A DNA stretch of 64,000 nucleotides from Paraphysomonas bandaiensis (GCA_965644295.1 CBFFRP010000280.1:166399-230398), one strand, 5' to 3'. Positions 46,833-59,265 are shown, numbered from the stretch's first letter. Notes: generated from the sequence alone by a model not told the origin. Numbers and translations: made by a program.

Positions 46833-46848
46833 AAAACCTGGAGGTTTT
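46833..46848. promoter_or_regulatory. Second copy of the candidate AAAACC/GGTTTT inverted repeat
   Basis: AAAACC-TGGA-GGTTTT, upstream of the divergent-looking start at 46584. See the copy at 43833-43847. Function is not established. Confidence 0.3.
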
Positions 46849-46885
46849 TTGCAAACCATGGACGCCCCTTGGACATATTGGCGTA

Positions 46886-47147
46886 TCGGCAGTCAGCATC
46901 TTATATTTCGGGAATATATTGAAGCAAAAATAGTCTATATTACTGCAGTATAACTATGGCTAGAATACACATAATTATTGTCTCAATATTAGAGGCATCT
47001 TTGAACAAAAATATACGAAGGATGCCAATAGGGGCATCTTTTGTTCAAAGGTGCCTCTAATATTGTTGAGATAATTATGTGTATTCCAGCCGCAGTTATA
47101 TTGCAGTGATATAAAGGATATTTGCTTCAATATATGCTGACTGCCGA
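46886..47147. mobile_element. Palindromic miniature inverted-repeat transposable element (MITE)
   Basis: Two ~120-nt arms are near-perfect reverse complements of each other. The left arm runs from TCGGCAGTCAGCAT to TTGAACAAAA. The right arm runs from TTTTGTTCAAAG to ATGCTGACTGCCGA. A ~25-nt centre separates them, so the RNA or single strand would form one long hairpin. It has no coding capacity. A clear target-site duplication could not be fixed. A half copy lies at 49896-50027. Confidence 0.88.
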
Positions 47148-48752
47148 CTTACTTCACTTGTAGCTATGTCCCTTTTTGCTAATGTTGCATTGTTGTTGTT
47201 GTTTATCTCTGCAACATATCATAGTTATACCAACGATGGAGTATGGAACCACTTCAACTTGTTCCTTAGATTATGATCTCGCAACTCTAGAAAAGAATAT
47301 TATATTCATTAGTGCCGACCTCAAATGAAAGCAGACAGTAGGTCAAGTTCATAGGAATACTGAAAAAGACTATCCAGATTTATTCACCTATATCGCTCAA
47401 CATGAAAATAAACCTTGTACGACTCGTTCTAAGGAGTTCATAATGAGAAGGACTTTTCTTCAGCGTATGTGCTGGATATTATATATATACAACAATGGGA
47501 GTGTAGTCAATATTTCCGGCAATTGTCAGACTGAAATAATCAATGACAGTCAGTTTTTCATTCCAAAATCTATCGAGCTTGGCCAAGTAAATAATTTGTC
47601 AGTCTCTACTGTTCAGAACAGGAGAGATGTTCAGAATTGACAGGGAAACCTACTGTGATAGCTCGTGACTTTAGTCCGGCCATTGGAGCGCTATATCGAG
47701 CTTTGGTCTTAATGTTTCACATATTTCTCCTTTTTCATCGGCGCTTTTTCTAATCAAGCTATACTGTCATTGTGTCAAGAATGTGTTGATCAAACTTGGG
47801 CGAATCGGATAACGAGTAGGACACTTGAGCTTATAAGTGCTATGGATCATGATAAGCTTCCTGAAGGCGATGAGCGTCACAGAGCACCAAAAGTATGTCG
47901 AAATTCCCGAATATCGCTAACAACTGGGTTCAATTTCTCATCGGTAGAGTGTTCCTGTGCCATATTAGCATTATTGTCTCTGAGGAAAAATAAGAACGCC
48001 ATATGGGTGAGTATTAATTCTCTTCAGATATCGAAGAAGAATTATGAACATCATCAACAACTGATTGAGAAATTTTCCAATCGTATCATGATCTCCATGC
48101 GATCCGTGTCATGATATTTCGGAACATGTAGTGATTTCACGTTGCTGCTATTTACTTGAAATAACATTACGTAAAAATCTATATGTGGTTAAAAATCAGT
48201 GATATCGTGTTAGATTTCTATTGTTTAAAGATTAAAGTGACCATTATTGCCACATAGTATCTGCTATGTTTTACTCTAACGAGAACATTGCTACATTGTT
48301 ACGTACTTGATTATAGTACTACTATAGCAGGGCACAATAATAACTAAAACTAACAACATATTATAAAGAGGTTACACCCTATTTCCTTTTGAAAATATTG
48401 AAGTGTAAAGAGCTAATCACCATGACGTGCAGGTGCCAAGTTTTCTAAAATCATAGTGTAATGAAGTTGGTGTGGGCATTTCAGGACTGCAGGGTTAATA
48501 TACGGTTACGTTTTCCTGGTGGTGATATGAGTGTTCTGCTCAATCAACAGCAGGTCAAAAATACATTTTAAAACAATAAGGGGATAACTGTATAATTGCT
48601 TATACCTACTTCAAAATTCCTTGGTATAAAATCCTTATCACTCTACCCTCCTTGCGACAGCACTTGAACTAGAATGACTAACATTTTCAAATACTACGCT
48701 CTGTATCCCGGAAATGGCAATTAAATGGTAACAAAATGAAAAGCATTACCTT

Positions 48753-49788
48753 TCAACCATTTTGTGTACTAACTTCAGAAACAGTAGAATTTTCTTTATC
48801 ATCAGGAAGCAGCTGAACAGTAGGCAGCACATATTTTTTTAGGTAACCAATTATCTCCAATGGTGAGCGCTCAGTAATCACAATAGGCCTATCTTGTGCA
48901 GTTGTAAATGATACCGGCTGCATGAAATCTAAAACCATATTGTATATATAATAGTAACTGACACCATGCAGGTTGGTCAGGACCGGAGTTAGGGTTGAAA
49001 GGAAATATTGGGTATCGTAGTTGGAGTACGAGGTCGGATATATACCCCATTTAGCAGCGTTCTCTTCCTCTCTAGGGATATCGTCATTAATAGGTCGATT
49101 CTCCCCAAAATTAAATTCGCACTGTCCCCAGTCTCCAATTTTAATAATGAAACTACTCTTGACCTGATTCTTAAACAGATCTTTACTACTTGGCAGATGC
49201 TTGATCCGTATATTATCATAGCGAAGGTCGAAGTGCTGCAATCCGAATGCTGTTGACAAGTGATGAACGGCATAGGCCACCTGATAGAATAAATTGTACA
49301 TGTGGATTGGCTCATTGAGGTCAATATCTTCTGCATCATCCTCCACGTACTCCATAAGTATGAAATAACTAGCAGCGGAATCCGTAAAACGACCCACGTC
49401 GAAACACCGAACGTAAAATGGGCCAGCTGTTTCAATTAATTTCGTAGCAATCACATTTCCACATATTTCATGAAAAGGCAAATCATCGAAGAGTTTAAGG
49501 ACACATTTGTCATTGTTAGTCGGTTCCTCTAACCTGTAGACTTCATCATCTGTCATACAGTAACAACTATGAGTTCAACAGATTTAATATTACTGTATTA
49601 GAAAACTCACCCTGTAAAGCCTCCCATATGACACCTTTTCCCTTTAGTTTTCTACATATCTGACTGTTCATAGCTCTGTCAGTCACTACGCTGTCCAATA
49701 GGTCTCTATTTCCACTTCGAATAGCGGCATGAATCGAATCGATTCGACTGTCGTTACGAAATATATTCACCTTGTTTCGCTTTTTCAT
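48753..49788 (-). CDS. Divergent protein-kinase-like protein
   Basis: Exons 49788-49611 and 49549-48753 give 324 residues. Around residues 48-75 a weak glycine-rich loop (KLKGKGVIWEAL) is followed by VLKLF with the putative ATP-anchoring Lys. The catalytic loop reads HFDLRYDNI, which preserves the His-x-Asp ... Asn pattern. The metal-binding segment reads KIGDWG, a variant of DFG. The usual APE motif is not obvious, and the C-lobe is short (~120 residues after DWG). It therefore looks like a small, atypical kinase fold (haspin-like or viral/protist-like), possibly active. Substrate and pathway are unknown. The two exons split exactly inside the kinase N-lobe, supporting the intron. Confidence 0.7.
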
Positions 49789-49895
49789 GATTTGGAATAA
49801 TATGCTTGTAATGGAGGTGCTTATATCCCTGTGCTGTGGGCTCTGTGGATGGGCACATACACATATATGACCACAGAGAGTATTCGTTGATCGTA
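49789..49895. other. Short upstream spacer
   Basis: Region directly upstream of the kinase start. Nothing specific was seen before the MITE half copy. Confidence 0.3.
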
Positions 49896-50027
49896 TCGGC
49901 AGTCAGCATCTTATTTTTCGGAAATATATTGAAGCCAAATTTCGTTATATTGCTGCAATACAACTACGGCTGGAATACACATAATTATTGTCTCAATATT
50001 AGAGGCATCTGAGAACAAAATATACAT
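49896..50027. mobile_element. Half copy of the palindromic MITE
   Basis: One arm only, from TCGGCAGTCAGCAT to ATCTGAGAACAAAATATAC, closely matching the left arm at 46886-47005. The right arm is absent. It lies within ~240 nt upstream of the kinase gene start. Confidence 0.85.
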
Positions 50028-51251
50028 GCCGATATGATGATTTTGAAGCACCATCTCCATATCGCTGAAGTATCCTACACGGTATACAGCAGTATACGTT
50101 GTGCACATATCCAACACTGCCATACTGTGCATGATCGCTCGTCACAACTGCATCTGCATGAATCATATTTTGGAATTCAAGAATTTATATTAATGCAGAT
50201 TTGAAATGCACTTTATCATACATTATGATGAGAGTTGACTAGATATATCTGATACATGTGATATTTCTCAAAGTTTATGGCTGTCAACTATCATATCTCT
50301 AGTGGCCATTACGATAATGGTTATATCCAGACATCTATCATTCTATCCATCAACGACTCCCCTACGACTAATCAATTAACCCAGCTCTAGGCGGGTGAAC
50401 TTGGGAGGTAAACGTATAGATACCTAGCGCAGTACGTCTCCAGTGTGAATCTAATTTGTAGTATTATAGATATTGGTATATTATCCTATATCGCCCCATG
50501 ACATCCGATGATGAAAATGTGCATAATCATAGATTACTGTTTTGATGTTACTGCCTTGCTCATGCCAACGCTAGTAAGACGAATAAGTCGATATAACTTC
50601 ACTAGACTTGGTCGCAAGAGATTGTCCAATTCTCGTTTGATGCGAAGCTGCCTAAAGTGTGATTCATTTCATGTATGAGTCGTTTAGAATTAATAATTGC
50701 AAAGCAAGTCGATGTTGTTATGCGGCTTGTGTAGGAACAATTAGCTTGAATATCAAAGTTCACAGTCAACATTTCCTCGACAGAACTCAATTTATAAATA
50801 TTTTTGACAGGGGCTTTCCTCCACTTTAAGGTGGTAGTCTCACTAGAATTAAGAATTAGTATGACGAGATATTTCTACCGTTTCGACAAGTTTGACAACA
50901 TCCCAGTTTGCGTATTTTAAAGCTATTGTATTTCAGTTGTTCATTTATACAGTAACCCTCTGAACACCAGGGCTAATGCTATTGTAATTAGTTAATTTTA
51001 TTAATCAAAACTTTGCCTTCTACTCTTTCATACTTGTGAGAGGTCTTTGTGCTTTATAAATAGACCACTACCTAAAGCACCTGGTTCACATTTCATAATC
51101 AAGAATGATATTAGCATCCACACATTACTTATACTAGATTTACTTAGAATTGTTCAATAGTTCATGTAAATTCTACAGCTAATACAACATATGACAGGGC
51201 AAATTATTGATAAGTGGGATTGTGTGATATCTATGGCAAAGGAAAACCAAA
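50028..51251. other. Intergenic, no gene seen
   Basis: About 1.2 kb of AT-rich sequence with no coding, RNA or repeat signal that I can support. Confidence 0.45.
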
Positions 51252-52937
51252 CTACTTGGATTTTGACATATCATGACCAAAAGTAATATTTCCAGCACTA
51301 GATACGTGTGTTCGATCCATAACGCCGATGCTTCCTTTATTGAGCGCACTGATTGAAGCAGAGTCGCCACTTCCGACAGTATCTGCACCAAAGGTGACGC
51401 TTCCTGATCGCGATACCTCCGACCGAGACATGTGGTCTTTACTGCCAGCTGATATCTACATTAAGAGTTGTTAGAAATACACATAGGACAAGCGGAACGA
51501 AATGAAACAACTAATATTCATCGAATCCAAAACAGACAGGTTACCTTGGTCATTCCAGACTCGGCTCTTGCTTTGGCTAGCTGCTCCTCAGTGAATTCTC
51601 GTTTGTGAGCGTTAGCCATTCGTGGCCCCAGAGTGGGACCAGTGTACTCAGGGACAGTTCTCTGTATAGTTCTGCCGAGAGCGAATATGCACTGCACCAC
51701 TACATTCATATCTTTCTCCTCGAAAAGGTCTACAGTCTCAAATAGATCATGCTCAGACACACCAAGAGCACGACATGCCCTGCACGTAAGCAGCAATATA
51801 AAAGTCAGACACAATTGAGTAATAAATGCTCATACCTGAGAAAAGACGATATGTTTTCCATTTGCTTAAATGGCATAGCCGAAGAATTAATTTTTTTCAC
51901 ACTTCCTGGGCGGATAGCGTTCACCAGTTTGCATAAGACTTCTCCATTCTTGAGATAGGAAGCAAAAGGTTGGCTATTAAATGATTCACCAGTTACAGCT
52001 TCAATCCATTCCCTGGCTTGATTTTCAAGGGATACGTCGTACTTCTCCGCCTAGGTAGAAAGTGAATATTTTCAAGTTGCGAGATAACTACGGAGGGTAC
52101 CTGTTTCTTGGCTAGCTCCGCATCAAGTCCGAATCCTGCTCCCCTGGATCCAGTAGCTGCACGCTCTACTCCCGTGTTACTACTTGCAGTAGTTGTGCTC
52201 GGTGAAGCAGCACTAACAGCAGGCGTAGCAGCTGCACGGAATATAGTCGCTTGTGACACGTTACCAGAATCAGGATTCAGTTTTGAAGGTTTAGGTGGCG
52301 GGGAGGGAGGAACCGATGGTTTGAGAGAGACGCTCTCGACACCTGTGGTTACCTGGTTCTAAAATATCATAAGGCTAAGAATATTGTAAGCAAGGGAAGA
52401 ATTACCACTGCGGCATCTACAGCTACAGCAGCACGAGGGGAGTTAAACGTTGGGTCCAAATAGGGCCCATTAAAAGTTGGCACATTCTTCTGAACTGCTC
52501 GTGACAAGGCATGTAGGCAGGTCACAACCACTCCAAGATCCTGTGTCGTTACATGAAATATATACTATTCAAATACATCACACTATAACCTTCTCTTCAA
52601 ATAAATCAACAGTCTCGAAGAGCTCATACTCAGCTATTCCCACAGTTCTACAAGCCCTTAGAAAATTAGATATGTTCTCCATCTGTTTGAACGGCATCGC
52701 AGAAGTTTCAATCTTTCTAACACTCCCAGGCTTGATAGTATTGATTAATTTGCACAAAATTTGACCATTCTTTAAAGCTGGTCCAAAGTCTCCTTGTAGA
52801 GTCTCTCCGGTAACGGCCTCTAGCCACACACGAGCCATACGCTCTGCATTAGGATCATACTTCGCTGCTTGCTTCCGGGCAAGCTCTGCATCAAGACCAA
52901 ATCCGGCCCCACGAGTTCCTTGAGGTGTTTTACTCAT
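51252..52937 (-). CDS. Double calponin-homology (transgelin/calponin-like) protein
   Basis: Six exons (52937-52590, 52540-52406, 52358-52101, 52050-51836, 51779-51545, 51455-51252) encode 464 residues. Two near-duplicate halves each begin with GFGLDAELA and continue into a type-3 CH domain. Shared landmarks are WLEAVTGE / WIEAVTGE, the PGSVRKIETSAMPFKQMENI / PGSVKKINSSAMPFKQMENI pair, and ELFETVDLFEEK / DLFETVDLFEEK. Each ends in a transgelin-like tail (QKNVPTFNGPYL; QRTVPEYTGPTLGP). The C-terminal ~65 residues carry calponin-style repeat motifs SGSVTFGADT and AGNITFGHDM. By family knowledge CH3 proteins of this type bind actin. A tandem arrangement of two CH3 domains with calponin repeats is unusual, since canonical transgelin or calponin has one CH domain. 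Confidence 0.92.
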
Positions 52938-54104
52938 TATCAATGTCAAGTGTTGAAAATAATGAATAGAAATTTCATCATATCTCCAGCTACACTCTCC
53001 TACTGCATGAAATATACCTACATATAGGAGCTGTACGTATACCTCAACTGACTCAGTTGGCAGAATACGGAAATACATGAAATACAGTTCAGTTGTAGTA
53101 CAGGTAGAAATTCCTAGAATATATTCCGCAGATTGCATGAAAATTACTACTTTTCCATAAAAAATGATTTTTCTATAGATACTGCTGATATTCCAACCCT
53201 TAAAACTAGATTGTCATTACAATGTTGTGAGTGCAGGTAGAAGTCGTAAGCTGACTGCCAGTACTGCGTCTAACTTAGCAATGTCCTGCGATTACTACGA
53301 ATCATTGTATGTTAAGAAAAGTAATCGTCTACTACAATCAAAGTACCTTGCAATAGTCCATTTCGTTTGTCTATAGGACAATCATTGGCAGGGAGTGCCT
53401 CATACAACCTATGGAGAGCAAATTGCATAGATACTATCTTCAACGCAACTATATTAAACTAACATAGGCACACTGCTGATCTACATAACTGGCTTTATCA
53501 CACTACACAAAAACAATGTCACTCCTTGTACGCTGTGTATTCAACCTTCCACGGTAATTGAGTCTTCTTCGGCTCTGCTTTGTCTGTCTCTAATTATTTC
53601 AACGATTGTCTACATCCTCATACAGGGATATGTTTATTCATTGTCAATATTTGGGAATCGTACGCTTAACTTGTAGAGGTATGTATTACAGTTTATTGAA
53701 CACTTTCTCATAATAATATAATGAGAAAGTCCTTGGAGTGATTTTGAAAAGAAGCCGTAATAATACTTGTCCCTGACCGCAATGCAGTCGTCAAGGACAT
53801 GACATCAGTTATTCCACACGTTTTCTGTTTTTTTCAAAATAAAGTAAGCGTGTATAGTATAGTTTGTATGAGATCTATGTCTTCTAGAAAAAACGAAAGA
53901 TATCTATTTGCTTGTCAACACTATCGTCCAGCACATGATATGCAGTGAGACATTATACATTACACATGTGCGCACTTTCGGTATAAAATATTCTTCTTGC
54001 AATCGACAAGGTATCGAAACCAACTCATTCGAAGTTCCAAGCAATAAACTCTTAACTAGCGTATCATACTCACTCATAACAAAATTGTTAACCATACTAA
54101 AATA
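52938..54104. other. Intergenic, no gene seen
   Basis: AT-rich sequence between the calponin-like start and the P450 3' end. No structure beyond AT-rich DNA is supported. Confidence 0.45.
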
Positions 54105-55812
54105 TCATTTTAGTGTTGACTCTTTGCGGCGCTCAAAAACGACGCTGCACAAGCCATCACGTTGCGCTAACGTTGCACGCTTGAAACACATTGGTGGAAT
54201 ATTCTTATCAGAGGGTACGTGTATATCATACTCCGCAAGTATCGCTACTACCATGAGACGAGTTGCCTTGAGGAGAATGTTACAAATAGTTAGCGACATA
54301 TGTAAGAGTACTTACAACAAGAGCCAAGTTGTAGCCAGGACACTGATGAACACCATACGAAAAAGTAGTGAAGTGGAGACGATCCTTTACTGATTCTCTC
54401 AGGCCTGCCCTATTTGGGTCAAACTCAGCACACGAGCTTCCCCATCTATCAGAATCCAGATGTGGAACAATATGAGATACTCCAACGTAGCTTCCACAAG
54501 GAATGACGTAAGACTTGCCATCACTCTTTAAAACCCACCCGTCAGGACTTAATACTTTCCTGACCGCCCCGATAGAGTGAGCGGTAAGCCGCAGGGTCTC
54601 AATTACCATTTTCGTGATCATCTCACAAGCCTCCAGATCATCTAGAATTGACGAGGCACCATGAGACCACTGCTCGCTACGACATAAAAAATTTACAGCC
54701 TCCGTAGACACCATAGAAGTCCAGGAGTCGTTAGAGGACGACACTGTAGATTCGTGCTCCAGAATAAATAAAATTGTCTGGAATGCAGCGATGGCTGTAC
54801 CGACATCGACATAAATGTGAGAGAATGTGATCAAACAAATTTACTCATACCGGCGTTTTTGTGAGCTGCAAATAACAATCCTACACAGAGCTCTGCTGCC
54901 TCCTCAGCGCTATGTCCGTCACTTCTCATTGCTCTCAGCCATATACCTTCTTCATTTTTACCCATTACTCCTGACAACACATCAAAAAGGCAGGTGTATG
55001 ATGAACCGAAACTCACCGGTGTCTACAGCAGTCCACAGTTTTTGAATAGAAGATGCTAGCTTCGTAACAAGTACCTTTCTATGGCTTGCCACTTTCCAGA
55101 GGCATACCGGCTTTGCTAGCCAAAGGGGAAGAACAGCCGCACTTGCAGTCGCATTCTCAACTTCATCTTGAAATTCCATGAACTCTCGGGCAAAATTCGA
55201 ACCGTTCAACTCATAATATAAGTCAACCAAAGATGTACTAATAAATGCTTGAGTCATAACCGTCAAAATACAACACCGAATAAAGAGCATAAAATCGTCT
55301 ACTCGAGCATGTTCGTTAATATTTTCTCTCAAATACGTTCGCATCAGGTTAAATAAGTTCTTTCCATACTCGCACATGTTATCGGTTGAAGAGAAATTAA
55401 ATTTGATAACACTTCGATGAAAATCTGTACCAGAGAAAACATTAAGATCGCCTAAAGTGTCTCTAAAACCAAAATCAGCAACGGCAGCTCTTGCAGAGAG
55501 AATTTCTTCTTGGGCAAGAGAAAACTGTTTCATTCCATCTCTAGAAGAGAGTATAGTAGTCTCTAATCCCGCTAAGTTAATAGTAAAAACAGGTCCCAGT
55601 TTCTTGGCTTGATCACATAAAAATCGATGAGGTTCATCTTTATATGCGAGTGCATTTCCCAGTAGTGGAAGGGACGGTTGTGCTCGTGGAACGGGAGTTG
55701 AATTCAATTCAGTCGGTGGGTTTGGGTGTCTGTTGCTATAGATGAACACAGCAGCGCCCAATAGCGCTATAAGTACTATCACATAGATCCAACCTACTGT
55801 TATGTCAATCAT
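54105..55812 (-). CDS. Cytochrome P450 monooxygenase (CYP7/CYP8/CYP51-clan-like)
   Basis: Four exons (55812-55017, 54970-54851, 54794-54316, 54266-54105) encode 518 residues, a normal P450 length. The N-terminus has a membrane anchor (WIYVIVLIALLGAAVFIY) followed by a Pro-rich hinge. The K-helix is ETLR. The heme loop is FSYGVHQCPG with the axial Cys. The I-helix segment reads LLFAAHKNAA instead of the usual (A/G)Gx(D/E)T(T/S). Loss of the acid-alcohol pair is known in CYP7/CYP8/prostacyclin-synthase-type enzymes, which suggests an isomerase- or sterol-clan relative rather than a generic hydroxylase. The likely location is the ER membrane. The substrate is unknown. An in-frame ATG at 55884 would lengthen the N-terminus by 24 residues. 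Confidence 0.92.
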
Positions 55813-56185
55813 AATTGCAAGTAAATAGAGTACGATGCAATGTTGACAGGCTATGAGCTTCTTGTACGAGGATCTTATTGTCACTTTGGCTACTTGTGGT
55901 TTATAGTACGAAGAACAACACGTTGCTTGCCCCTACACACTGCTCTATATATGTACATGCAGTGGCTATAACACAGATCTAGAATATACGGATCTCCGAA
56001 ATTATCATGTAGCCTGAATATACGGATCATGCCGAATCATGTAGCCGTGTATATAGACTATGCACTGCCTGCATGTACGTACTCCTTCAGCACTTGATTC
56101 TCATCTTACGACCCTCATGACTACGCATAAGATCTCATACATACATATCTTCCCTCCATCCATCAATGGAACACCGCATCAAATA
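55813..56185. other. Divergent spacer
   Basis: Short AT-rich spacer between the P450 and the purple acid phosphatase starts, containing several ATGTAC/GTACAT words. No defined site was found. Confidence 0.35.
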
Positions 56186-58261
56186 ATGGTTACTCCACTT
56201 CTACTCTGCGTTATTCTAGGCGTTGTCTCCAGCCATCAGAGCGAGCTTCCTCCTTCATTCTTAGGCTTAATAAGGACTCATAGAGAGGTATGTATATACA
56301 ATTATATATTGTGTAATCACACCTAACTCTGTATATATAGCCTGTCTCACACGATGAAGATAGCAATACTGATCTGCGTTCAACAGGTGCGGTGTTAACT
56401 GCCAGTCCGAATGAGTTCATAGATACGGGAGAAGATATCACTGTGGAGTGGATCAATGTACCAGCTCCTGACTCCTACGACTGGATTGGCATGTATTGTG
56501 GTAGAGAATCGGGTGTGTCGCCTAATAATGTTCTTGATTGGATGTATGTGAATGATCTCAGCACGAATGGGAGTGTCATTTTTAGGAACCTTATCAATAT
56601 GCGCTGTAAATACTTTTTTCGTTATTATCGTGATATATCGTCTGGTGAGTATGCGCTCATCGCCGAAAGTAATGAAATATCTCCCATAAAAGGGACTAAT
56701 ACTCCTATGCATGGTCGACTAAGCTTGACTGATAATCTTGATGAGATGCAAGTTACATGGACATCAAATAGCCAATTACAGACGTTTCAGGAAGTTCGAT
56801 ACAGTAAGGATTGTGTGGAGTTTCCTACTGCATTCGTCACGGCTGTGAACCACTCCGCACCAACTACTTACAATGCCGAGGATATGTGTGGATCACCTGC
56901 AAATGTGACCTATCAGTATCTTTACCGCCCTGTTGGTTACTTTCATACTGTCCTTCTTGCTGATTTGGCTCCTGATACATTGTACTGTTACCAATACGGT
57001 AACGCTATCGACGGCTTCTCGGATGTTTTTTCATTTCGTACTCCTGGAGGGGTTGGGAAGGAGATAGGGGTGAAGTTTGTGGCTTACGGGGACATGGGTG
57101 TGAGTGCCTCAAACGGTGCAACGAGTACAGCATTACGAGTGTCACAGGTATTTCCCTTTCATCCTTCACTTATATGCTGATGTATTGTAATGATTTGGGA
57201 CTGCAGGAACTGGGTGACACTGATTTCTTGTTGCATTTTGGAGATATCAGCTATGCTCGTGGTTACGGATATATTTGGGAGCAGTTCCACTACATGATAG
57301 AGCCTTTATCCACAAGGCTGCCGTATATGGTTTCTGTTGGCAACCATGGTAAGCTTTTACTGTTATATATGGACTGCACTTGTATGTAATTGTAGACTCA
57401 AGCGGACTGTATATTCTTTAAAATTCTGAACACTTATCTGTAGAGTACGATCATATTTCTGGCGGCTGGAAGGACCCCTCAAATGCTACGGGGACAGGTT
57501 TCCATCCTGCCTGGGGTAATTACGGGGATGATTCGAGTGGAGAATGCAGCGTTCCTGTCTATCACCGGTTCAGATCTCCATCCAACGGGAAAGGAGTATA
57601 TTGGTATAGTTTTGATTATGGGAATATCCATGTCGTGCAGATAAGCAGCGAGCATGACTATACATATGACTCCGAGCAATGGAAGTGGCTTGATAGAGAT
57701 CTCGGAGCAACTGACCGAACAATAACACCATTTATTGTAAGTAGTAGAATGGTTATTGCTTTGTATATACGGGTAATGCTCGGAGTAGGTAGTAACAAGT
57801 CACCGCCCTATGTACAATTCCGAAAACTATGCAAGTGACTATGAAGTTTCGCTGCATCTACGAGAAGCACTTGAGCCACTTCTAGATATTTACAAAGTGG
57901 ATGTGTTCCTAGCTGGACATTATCACAGCTACGAAAGGACGTGCAGTGTATACAACGAAGAATGTTTTGAGCTCTCAGATGTTAGAGGTAACTCTTTAGT
58001 ATTTTATTCTGTTTGCGCAATATGTTTTGCATTTGCAGTGCTCAGTGCGACTGTGTTTCAGGGACTGTGCATATCACAGTTGGTAGCGCGGGGGCAAGTT
58101 TGGATTCTGCGGCGTGGATGAACAAACCTTGGCACAGCTACGGGGCTTATGAATTTGGGTATCTACGAGTATCTACAAATGAAGTTGCAATGACATTACA
58201 GTACGTGCGCAATGAAGATGGGTCGGTGGCAGACTCCATCACACTACCATCGAGGTTTTAG
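56186..58261 (+). CDS. Secreted purple acid phosphatase (metallophosphoesterase)
   Basis: Six exons (56186-56287, 56341-57147, 57207-57348, 57444-57740, 57793-57987, 58062-58261) encode 580 residues. It starts with a signal peptide (MVTPLLLCVILGVVSS). A fibronectin-III-like N-domain follows (LSLTDNLDEMQVTWTS). The catalytic metal-binding blocks are in order: YGDMG, FGDISYARG, VGNHE, SSEHDY, ITSHRPMY and AGHYHSYERT. Together they supply the Asp, Tyr, Asn and His ligands of a dinuclear Fe/Zn centre. The C-terminus has GTVHITVGSAG. By family knowledge it hydrolyses phosphate esters outside the cell or in acidic compartments. The exon 4-to-5 donor was chosen because only it gives the HRPM motif. 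The length fits plant high-molecular-weight PAPs. Confidence 0.93.
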
Positions 58262-58949
58262 CAGTTACTTGAAATTCGTCTAACAATAGTCGGCATTGCT
58301 GTAAACATATGTTGGTAGTTGGTTTATATCGTACCAATTAATTGAATTATATGTAATAATTATCGATATCTTGTAATGAAGTTCACTTCTCAAATTTGCT
58401 TTGAAAATTAATATCTTTTCCCCGTTCCAGATTAAATATTAATAACGATGTATGTATATATGTTTTCCACTTGCGATGATATTATCTTCAGCTTTGACTA
58501 ATATATAATAAAAATGATTTCTATTACACCAAATAGTCAACAGCTAATATAAATTACGCAACACAAGCTATAATATGCCTCTTCTGAAGTATTTTGATTT
58601 TTAGAGGGAACAACTGAACAGGTCAACGTATATGTATCAGCAACAACTGTGCGAGGATGGCTGGCAATTTGTCAAGGTATTTGGCTTTACAGGAGATCTG
58701 AAAATATTATTCCCACTTCTTGAATCGAATCTGCGTGAGTGGGAAAAGAAGTATACAGATTGAAATATTAAAAACATCGGTAAGCAATGACAAAGCTATT
58801 TTACTCAAACATTGACAGTAGTATATTTTAGTACAGTATTTGTGTCTGCCTGATGACAAAATTTGTTCTCCTTGCAAAGCTTTTAGATTTTAGATTTTAG
58901 ATGCGTCGACAGTAACTAAGTCTCCGCAGCAACATATTTATAAAAGTCT
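58262..58949. other. Spacer with an orphan exon-like fragment
   Basis: AT-rich. Positions ~58604-58764 read in one frame as about 53 codons ending in TGA, and they are preceded by a pyrimidine tract and AG that looks like a splice acceptor. No start or partner exon was found. Confidence 0.4.
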
Positions 58950-59130
58950 TATTATTAGCAAAAGGCGTCGATAATCAGCACAACATAAGTAGCTAGATGA
59001 AAACTAGTCAATCTAGATAGACTTCTACCTGTAACTAGCCAGTACAAATTCTCATATCCTACTATATAACGCTAGGAAAGTTGTTTGTGCGTCGCCACAA
59101 GCACCAAAGTGAGACCACTTCCGTTCTAAG
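58950..59130 (+). mobile_element. Solitary TIR arm, nested next to the complete element
   Basis: It begins TTATTAGCAAAAGGCGTCG and runs through AGTAGCTAGATGAAAACTAG, TCCTACTATATAACGCTAGG and TGTGCGTCGCCACAAGCACC. These are the diagnostic words of the left arm at 59266-59450. It sits immediately upstream of that element in the same orientation. Confidence 0.8.
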
Positions 59131-59265
59131 CAGTTACATACATGAACTTCAATATGACAACATTGAGTACAATATTCTTCAGAAGAAGTTATTGTTACCT
59201 TATTGCAACTCAATCTGAGGGAAGGACATATTGGGAAAAAATAACAATGGGTAGTGAATGTCTGA

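Larger units (their letters stand above)
46585..48752. other. Spacer with MITE and possible decayed coding sequence
   Basis: It contains the AAAACC/GGTTTT motif (46833-46848) and the palindromic MITE (46886-47147). A 2-part open region on the plus strand (47443-47640 and 47770-48114) has no recognised domain and no consistent splice structure. No gene was called. Confidence 0.45.

Noticed and set aside
47443-48114. Two adjacent open frames as a gene
   Set aside because: No in-phase splice joins them and no domain is recognisable. They may be a decayed transposon gene.
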